Shown: positions 57,732 to 64,000 of the stretch, piece by piece | How positions within the stretch are numbered: position 1 is the stretch's first letter | How the letters are laid out: each line of letters opens with the position of its first letter | Origin: Thermoplasmata archaeon | Lineage (GTDB): Archaea; Thermoplasmatota; Thermoplasmata; Methanomassiliicoccales; Methanomethylophilaceae | DNA length: 64,000 bases | Direction of reading: 5' to 3' | NCBI GenBank assembly: GCA_015063235.1 | Contig: SUSW01000018.1 | Coordinates: 1 to 64,000 of the forward strand | Position numbers and translations under genes: made by a program | Notes under the pieces: generated by a model | The model's input: only the letters and a program-made list of their open reading frames with translations | Told to the model about the DNA's origin: nothing | Database searches by the model: none

Positions 57732-59984
57732 ATGTCGAAGGTATGCATAAACATCGCTTGGCCGTACGCAAACGGTCCAATTCATCTCGGACACGTGGCA
57801 GGTTCGCTTCTGCCGCCAGACATATTCAGGAGATACAACCTCCTCCTCGGTAACGAGGTGCTCATGGTCGGAGGATCCGATCAGCACGGTACCCCCATCA
57901 CCATCTCCGCGGAGAAGAACGGTATGACTCCCGAGGCCTATGCCAATAAATACCACGAGATCAACAAGAAAGCGATCGAGGACCTGAACATACACTACTT
58001 CTTCAACAAGACCCACTGCCCCACCCACTTCGAGGTTACGCAGTGCATCTTCAACAGGCTGAAGGACAACGGCTACATCTATGTGAAGGAGACCGAGCAG
58101 TACTTCTGTCCTAAATGCAACCGCTTCCTCCCTGACAGGTACGTCGAGGGGATATGTCCGAAGTGCGGAGCGGAGAAATCCCGTTCGGACCAGTGCGACA
58201 GTTGCGGAACCACCTTCGAACCCGGAGACCTCAAGGAACCATACTGCACCCTGTGCGGCCAAACGCCCGAGATCAGACCTACCAAGCAGTTCTTCCTAAA
58301 ACTCAGCGCTTTCACCGACAGGCTCATCGACTACATCAAGGACAAGGACTACTGGAAATCCAATGTGAAATCCTTCACCCAGAACTGGCTTCAGGAAGAG
58401 GGCCTCACCGACAGGGCGATCACCAGGGACATGTCCTGGGGAGTGCCCATTCCAGTGGAAGGATGGGACGACAAGGTCATCTATGTCTGGTTCGAGGCCG
58501 TCATCGGCTACCTCTCGGCATCCATCGAATATTCCAGAATGATAGGCAAGCCCGATTACTGGAAGGAGTTCTGGAAGAATCCGGAGTGCAAGCACTACTA
58601 TTTCATCGGAAAGGACAACATACCTTTCCATTCCATCATCTGGCCCGCAATACTCATGGGGGTCGGCGGACTGGAACTGCCCTACGACATCCCCGCCAAC
58701 GAATACCTCATGATCGGCGGAGGAAAGCTCTCCAAGAGCCGCGGAGGGGCGATCGACATTCCCAGCGTGCTCCAGAAATACGATGCGGACGTCATCAGGT
58801 ACTACCTTTCGGCGGTCATGCCCGATACTCACGATTCTGAGTTCACATGGGAGGACTTCCAGACCAAGGTCAACACTGAACTCGTCGCCAACCTCGGAAA
58901 CTTCTTCCACAGGAGCCTGGACTTCTCGAAGAAGAACTTCGGGACCATCCCTGCGGGAGAAGCGGACCCTGAGGTCACAAAGGCCATCGAGGAGGCCCTC
59001 GCAGAGTACAAGGAATGCGTGGGACACTGCGACTTCAAGAAAGGACTGAAAGCAGTCATGAACCTCTCTTCCTTCGGAAACAAGTACTTCAACGACGCAG
59101 CACCCTGGAAACTCGTCAAGGAGGACAAGGACACCTGCGGAAACGTGATCTACAACGTGCTCAGGCTCGTCCAGGCACTCTCGATAATGGCATGGCCGTA
59201 CGTTCCTGCCGCATGTGAGAAGGTATGGGGATTCCTCGGCAACGAGGGAACCATCGAATCTGCAGGGATAGATGCCGTGCTCTCTCCTCTCAGGGCAGGA
59301 CAGCAGCTCAACGACTCCGTTCCCGTGTTCAAGAAGCTGGACATCCCCGAGTTGAAAGAGCCTAAGCAGGAGAAGAAGAAAGAGGAGGCACAGCCATCCA
59401 ACTTCACCGGACCCTTCGCTGACTTCAGGCGCCTCGATGTACGTGTAGGAACCATCGTCGCGGTCGACGACCATCCCGAAGCCGAGAAACTGTATGTGCT
59501 GAAGGTGGACCTCGGCGAAGAAGAGGGCCCCAGACAGCTGGTCACCAATATCAAATCCCTGTTCCCGAAGGATTACATGATGGGACGCAGACTCCTTGTG
59601 ATATCCAACCTCAAGAAGGCCAAGTTCCGCGGTGTGGAGTCCTACGGGATGCTCATGGCAGCGGACGACGAGAAGGTCGGAGGAAACCACCTTGCGCTGC
59701 TGAAACCGAACATCGATGTCCCCAACGGCACCAAGCTGAACTGCGGAATGGAGAACTCATCCTCAAGGATCGAGCTCAAGCACTTCGAAGCAGTTACCAT
59801 CAAAGCCTCCACCATTGTGGACGGCAAGTTCATGGGCAAGGACATCAAACTACCCCCCAACGCACCCAAATACGTCGTCGCGATAGTCGACGGGGATCAG
59901 GTCATACCGTTCGGGGACGGCAAGGACTGTGTGATCACCGTCGATGAAGGCTGCGGCATCCTCGACGGAGCCGACATAAGATGA
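57732..59984 (+). CDS. metG: Methionine-tRNA ligase with C-terminal EMAPII/Trbp111-type tRNA-binding domain
   Basis: AWPYANGPIHLGHVAGS, zinc knuckles, KLSKSRG, C-terminal FADFRRLDVRVGTIVAVDDHPEAEKLYVLKVDLG. Confidence 0.96.
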   Translation: MSKVCINIAWPYANGPIHLGHVAGSLLPPDIFRRYNLLLGNEVLMVGGSDQHGTPITISAEKNGMTPEAYANKYHEINKKAIEDLNIHYFFNKTHCPTHFEVTQCIFNRLKDNGYIYVKETEQYFCPKCNRFLPDRYVEGICPKCGAEKSRSDQCDSCGTTFEPGDLKEPYCTLCGQTPEIRPTKQFFLKLSAFTDRLIDYIKDKDYWKSNVKSFTQNWLQEEGLTDRAITRDMSWGVPIPVEGWDDKVIYVWFEAVIGYLSASIEYSRMIGKPDYWKEFWKNPECKHYYFIGKDNIPFHSIIWPAILMGVGGLELPYDIPANEYLMIGGGKLSKSRGGAIDIPSVLQKYDADVIRYYLSAVMPDTHDSEFTWEDFQTKVNTELVANLGNFFHRSLDFSKKNFGTIPAGEADPEVTKAIEEALAEYKECVGHCDFKKGLKAVMNLSSFGNKYFNDAAPWKLVKEDKDTCGNVIYNVLRLVQALSIMAWPYVPAACEKVWGFLGNEGTIESAGIDAVLSPLRAGQQLNDSVPVFKKLDIPELKEPKQEKKKEEAQPSNFTGPFADFRRLDVRVGTIVAVDDHPEAEKLYVLKVDLGEEEGPRQLVTNIKSLFPKDYMMGRRLLVISNLKKAKFRGVESYGMLMAADDEKVGGNHLALLKPNIDVPNGTKLNCGMENSSSRIELKHFEAVTIKASTIVDGKFMGKDIKLPPNAPKYVVAIVDGDQVIPFGDGKDCVITVDEGCGILDGADIR

Positions 59985-60637
59985 AAGCGGACCTGCATGT
60001 GCACACCATGTTCTCCAAAGACGGGAGGACTACACCGGAACAATTGCTCAAGAGAGCCGAAGAGCTGGGGATAGGGTGTATTGCAGTAACGGATCACAAC
60101 GAGTTCAAGGCATACGATCTGCTGAAGGACAACGGGAAGGTCATAATCATCCCAGCAGAGGAGGTCTCCTCGACAGAGGGACACATAGTCGCGCTGGGAA
60201 TCGACAGACGGATACCTCCGCGTAAGTCCATCCAGGAAACGATCGACCTCATCCACGAGGCCGGAGGATACGCATTCGCCGCCCACCCATACAGATGGTG
60301 GTCGGGGCTGGGTGAGAAGAACACCCTTGCATATGATTTCGACGGCACTGAGGCAAGGAACGCACGCTCCGTCCCTTCCGCGAACCGCAGATCGGAGGCA
60401 TTGGCGGCACGTATCGGCAAACCTATCACCGCAGGGTCCGATGCGCACAATGCACGCCATATAGGACGGGGATACGTCGAACTGCCTGATGACATCACCA
60501 CATGGCAGGAGGCGGTCCAGGCGATCATGGATAAACGCTGCACGGTCTCCAGCCACAGCCGCCACATAATAGGCACGCTGCATTACGGTTTCAAATCGAT
60601 CTTCCAATGGATGTTCCGCGGATTCCATAGAATGTGA
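59981..60637 (+). CDS. PHP-domain phosphoesterase
   Basis: MKADLHVHTMFSKDG, IAVTDHNE, IPAEEVSSTEGHIVALG, AAHPYRW, GSDAHNA. Confidence 0.85.
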   Translation: MKADLHVHTMFSKDGRTTPEQLLKRAEELGIGCIAVTDHNEFKAYDLLKDNGKVIIIPAEEVSSTEGHIVALGIDRRIPPRKSIQETIDLIHEAGGYAFAAHPYRWWSGLGEKNTLAYDFDGTEARNARSVPSANRRSEALAARIGKPITAGSDAHNARHIGRGYVELPDDITTWQEAVQAIMDKRCTVSSHSRHIIGTLHYGFKSIFQWMFRGFHRM

Positions 60638-60715
60638 TAAATCGGTGTTCGGAATGGATCAGATCTACGCCAGAACTGCGGTCATACATGCGATTACGTA
60701 AGGGTCCAATCTCAA

Positions 60716-60760
60716 ATTAGTTTGAAATTCCGATAAAGATTAAATGATTTCCAAACTAAT
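60716..60760. repeat. Inverted repeat ATTAGTTTGAAAT / ATTTCCAAACTAAT flanking the 3' end of the ATPase gene
   Basis: Near-perfect inverted repeat, same core as at 61995-62039. Confidence 0.75.
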
Positions 60761-61986
60761 CATGTCAAGATGAGGTCCACCTTCCCTTCCAGATAATCGA
60801 TGATGTTGTAATGTATGATGCCGTCGCGGGACATGTCCAGTCTGTCGAGGGACAGAACAAATTTGGGTGAATTGTCCCTAATCGGGGAGAACGCTCCGAA
60901 TTCCCTGTCTATCGTCTTCTCGTCGGCCAAGAGATATGTAACCTGGATGAAGCATTTCTTTCCGTCCTTTACGGCGATGAAGTCCACTTCGCTCCGGTAG
61001 GTCTCTCCGACATACACCTCGTAACCCCTGGAGATCAGCTCTTGATAAACCAGTGTCTCCAGGAAGAATGTGTCCCTGATGTCGATGGAATTGGTATTTA
61101 TGAACATCATTCCGTTGTCCAGGGCGTAGTATTTTGCTACCGAATCCATGATCTCTTTCCCGGCGATGTTGTATTTCTTCACTCCCTTGATCAGAAACGC
61201 CTTCTCCATCTTCTCCAAGTAGTTGTATACCGTCTGCAACGAGATGTATTTGTCCGATTTGTGGGCCTTGTTCAGATAATCCACAACGTTCTGCGCTGAG
61301 AACCTGGAGCCGCTGTTGGCCAACACGAACGATGCCACACGCCTCAGTTTCTCCAGGGTACGTTCGTTTCTCCTTCTGAGCAGATCTTTTCTGAGTATGG
61401 ATTCGAATAGGTCCTGGAGATATCCTCTCACTGCGCTCTCCGAAGGCTGTTGGAAACGTTGCGGATATCCCCCCATGCGGAGATAGTTGTAGAATGTACT
61501 CTCTTCCAAGGTCCTGCCGGTTAATTTCAGGTAATCCTTCGTCTCAGAATACGTGAAGGGCTGGATGAGGAACTCCTTGGTCCTTCCGACCAGAAGCGTG
61601 GATAGGTCACCTGACAGCAGTTCGCTGTTGCTTCCCGTGATGAAGATGGAGCAGTTGAATTTTGATTTGAAGGAAGCTATCGCCTTCTCGAAGTGCTTTA
61701 CGTGCTGGATCTCATCGAAGAACAGATAGTATCTTCCCTCGTCGATCCTCTCCTTCACATAGCTGTTGAGATCAGAAGCGTTCTTTATGAAATCGTAATC
61801 CATGTCCTCGAAATTAATCGAGATCTTGTGCTTATCGTCCGCTCTTATCTCGTTTTTTACTGCTTCGAGGATGACGGACTTCCCCGCACGTCTGGGTCCG
61901 ACAATAACCTTGACCGTATCCATCTCATAGTATGGTCTGATTCTATCCAGATATTTCTCGCGAATCAATAATTCCTCGAACGGCAT
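60760..61986 (-). CDS. AAA ATPase with DUF4143 (Archaeal/PD-(D/E)XK-linked ATPase family)
   Basis: VIVGPRRAGKSVILEAV Walker A, YYLFFDEIQ Walker B, FITGSNSELLSGDLSTLLVGR, C-terminal ELISRGYEVYVGETYRSEVDFIAVKDGKKCFIQVTY. Confidence 0.85.
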   Translation of the reverse strand: MPFEELLIREKYLDRIRPYYEMDTVKVIVGPRRAGKSVILEAVKNEIRADDKHKISINFEDMDYDFIKNASDLNSYVKERIDEGRYYLFFDEIQHVKHFEKAIASFKSKFNCSIFITGSNSELLSGDLSTLLVGRTKEFLIQPFTYSETKDYLKLTGRTLEESTFYNYLRMGGYPQRFQQPSESAVRGYLQDLFESILRKDLLRRRNERTLEKLRRVASFVLANSGSRFSAQNVVDYLNKAHKSDKYISLQTVYNYLEKMEKAFLIKGVKKYNIAGKEIMDSVAKYYALDNGMMFINTNSIDIRDTFFLETLVYQELISRGYEVYVGETYRSEVDFIAVKDGKKCFIQVTYLLADEKTIDREFGAFSPIRDNSPKFVLSLDRLDMSRDGIIHYNIIDYLEGKVDLILT

Positions 61987-61994
61987 ACCTTATC

Positions 61995-62039
61995 ATTAGT
62001 TTGAAATTATTAAAAATTTTCTCGAAATTTCAAACTAAT
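61995..62039. repeat. 14-bp perfect inverted repeat ATTAGTTTGAAATT...AATTTCAAACTAAT immediately upstream of the ATPase start
   Basis: Exact 14-bp arms at 61995-62008 and 62026-62039, 17-bp AT-rich spacer. Confidence 0.85.
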
Positions 62040-62896
62040 AACAATTGTATGGAATACACGAAGAACGGTGAAACGGTCGACGATCCTTTTGTTCGATGAT
62101 GGACCTCCCGGTACCTGTGTACCTCATCGATCTCGGGGACAAGTTAATCCAAAAGGTGACTGAGCACATCCTGTCTAGGATCGAAGATAATTTCGACAGG
62201 ATGAGGCATTAATCTACTGCGGAGTACGCTATCTAGCGTATTCCGGGACTTTCCGAGGTCTTGTAACGTTATCGGAAAAACGAGTGAAAATCCGGGAAAA
62301 CCGAGTTTGAAGGTATTTTTTAAGGAGAATGCCCCGAAATGGTATTCGCCTGGATGTTCCGTGGATTCCACAAGATGTAAAACAGGATCCGTTCATCATA
62401 CTGGATAGATGTTCGAGCTCAGTGACCAACGTGCTAGTCAGCGAACTCGCATTTGTATAAGCCGTCTATGATAGGAGTGATGCATCGGATTCCTTGTCTT
62501 TGTCTTCTCGTCGGATTCGGAGGTATTTAGGCGACCGTTCGACCTCATGGATTGTAATCGATTAGAGCCTAATAAAAAATTATCCACAGTTCGATAACCT
62601 CGATGTTTGACTCTAAAAAGAATAGACCATACATCATGACTGTCTGAAACCTCTGAAAACCGGGCCTCCAGACTTTTTATGTGCTACCTTTCATCGTAAA
62701 CGAAGAAGAATCGGTTTCAAGCTTTGAGAGCATCGTGTCGGTGAAAAGCCAAAGCTTTGGGCACTAAACCCGATCGGTTTTCGTCGAATGATTGTAATCC
62801 GGAGATTGTCTTACGGCGGTCTTCAAATAGACCAAGCAGGATGCCTGTCTTGGAACAAGATGGTCATGAGATGCCCGATTCTGAGAGTCTGATCCG

Positions 62897-63316
62897 ATGT
62901 GTGAGATGAATTTAGGGAAGGAAAATGCCACCACTGCATTCTTCGAATCTATGGATGACATAACAGAGGCTATCAAAGCGATGACCGCCATGCTGAACCG
63001 CTACAACAGAGCGGAACTGTTCATCGGAATCAATCATAAAGGCTTCCCATGCGGAAATGATATGACTGACGAGGATATCTTCAGAATCGATAGAACCATC
63101 ACGTGCTAGGTTAACACTTTACCATCAGTTAGTGTTACTTTGACAAAGACCGAGAATGGAGATTATATAAGGATATCCGCCACAGGTTTCGACATCCCAT
63201 ATTCGTTTGGAACCTGGTCCTACGTCAGAAGATGCTCTTATGAGAAGGACGATTCCAGCGGAACGTTCGAACCCAGATGGATACAGACTATAACGTGCGG
63301 AATGAAGAGACATTAA
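62897..63316 (+). pseudogene. Schlafen/AlbA_2-like DNA-binding domain fragment with in-frame TAG at 63107-63109
   Basis: NATTAFFESMDDITEAIKAMTAMLNRYNRAELFIGINHKGFPCGNDMTDEDIFRIDRTITC-[TAG]-VNTLPSVSVTLTKTENGDYIRISATGFDIPYSFGTWSYVRRCSYEKDDSSG...; frame stays open and family-like past the TAG, ends at TAA 63314-63316. Confidence 0.5.
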
Positions 63317-63611
63317 ACGATCCCGCCGGGTTCTTCTCGACGGGATTTTCAGGTTTGATAATCACGGATGTTGGTTCGTTGGATCAGTGCTTCTTTGACT
63401 GCTTCCCGGTAGAGGCCGGAGTTTTCTCCGCAACCTTGGCCAATGAGGCAGCACGGCGTTCTTTCGCGTGCTTTCCCATACTGTCATAATCAAAATTCAT
63501 GTATTTACGCTTGTCCGAAGCGTGTTTTCACCCTTTTTACGCCTTTCTATCGGGGGCCTTTCAGAAAGATGATAAATCCTATCAATACATGGAACGGCCA
63601 TCCTAACAGGT

Positions 63612-64000
63612 ATGAAGGTTGAACAAATGGACAGCAACGTACGCCCAGAATCCATGGAGCGCATCACAACGCCTGCACTGGCGGATGCATTCATCAAAGA
63701 ACAGGTCGCAGCATTACAGAAACAGATCGGTGACGGAAAGGTCCTCCTGGCCCTCTCCGGCGGAGTCGACTCCTCTGTGGTGGCCGCCCTCCTCATCAAA
63801 GCTATCGGAAAGAACCTCACATGCGTTCATGTAAACCACGGACTTCTCCGTAAGGGAGAGGCCGAGCAGGTCATCGACGTCTTCAGGAACCAGATGAAGG
63901 CCAACCTCGTTTACGTGGATGCAACCGACCGCTTCCTCGACAAGCTGGCAGGAGTCTCTGACCCCGAGCAGAAGAGGAAGATCATCGGAGCGGAGTTCAT
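63612..64000 (+). CDS. guaA: GMP synthase, ATP-pyrophosphatase subunit (partial, runs off window)
   Basis: [44 protein letters not shown]. Confidence 0.92.
   Translation, partial: MKVEQMDSNVRPESMERITTPALADAFIKEQVAALQKQIGDGKVLLALSGGVDSSVVAALLIKAIGKNLTCVHVNHGLLRKGEAEQVIDVFRNQMKANLVYVDATDRFLDKLAGVSDPEQKRKIIGAEF

Noticed and set aside
58296-59690. 464-aa minus-strand ORF
   Set aside because: Entirely antisense to metG, no recognisable domain; a shadow ORF from codon bias.
63277-63489. 70-aa plus-strand ORF
   Set aside because: Out of frame with the AlbA_2-like fragment and no recognisable motif.

Overview
This 64 kb window (about 50 CDSs, two tRNAs) looks like a chromosome segment of a Methanomassiliicoccales-type (Thermoplasmata) methanogenic archaeon. 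The taxonomic call is an inference from gene content: MtaA/MtbA-type methyltransferase, TrmY, DphB, ABCE1, archaeal RtcB and Trm5, and near-absence of TAG stops. Housekeeping genes flank a large accessory locus (~12.1-35.2 kb). That locus holds two back-to-back BtuFCD/FecBCD-type ABC importers. In both, the substrate-binding protein carries an extra N-terminal transcobalamin/DUF4430-like domain. A PQQ-like beta-propeller protein is free-standing in one operon and fused to the permease in the other. One operon also continues into three large repeat/LRR surface proteins. Other signals worth follow-up: (i) a GC-rich multi-hairpin intergenic element (11.66-11.93 kb) whose hairpins share a UGAY / RUCA loop motif; (ii) a Cys-rich small protein + 11-bp hairpin + radical SAM/SPASM cassette that looks like a RiPP system; (iii) two genes whose protein-family homology continues through an in-frame TAG (candidate pyrrolysine readthrough); (iv) an ATPase gene bracketed by copies of the same 14-bp inverted repeat; (v) a 3'-end duplication of an Rpn-type nuclease gene. 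All family calls are from reading the supplied translations by eye; no database search was run.
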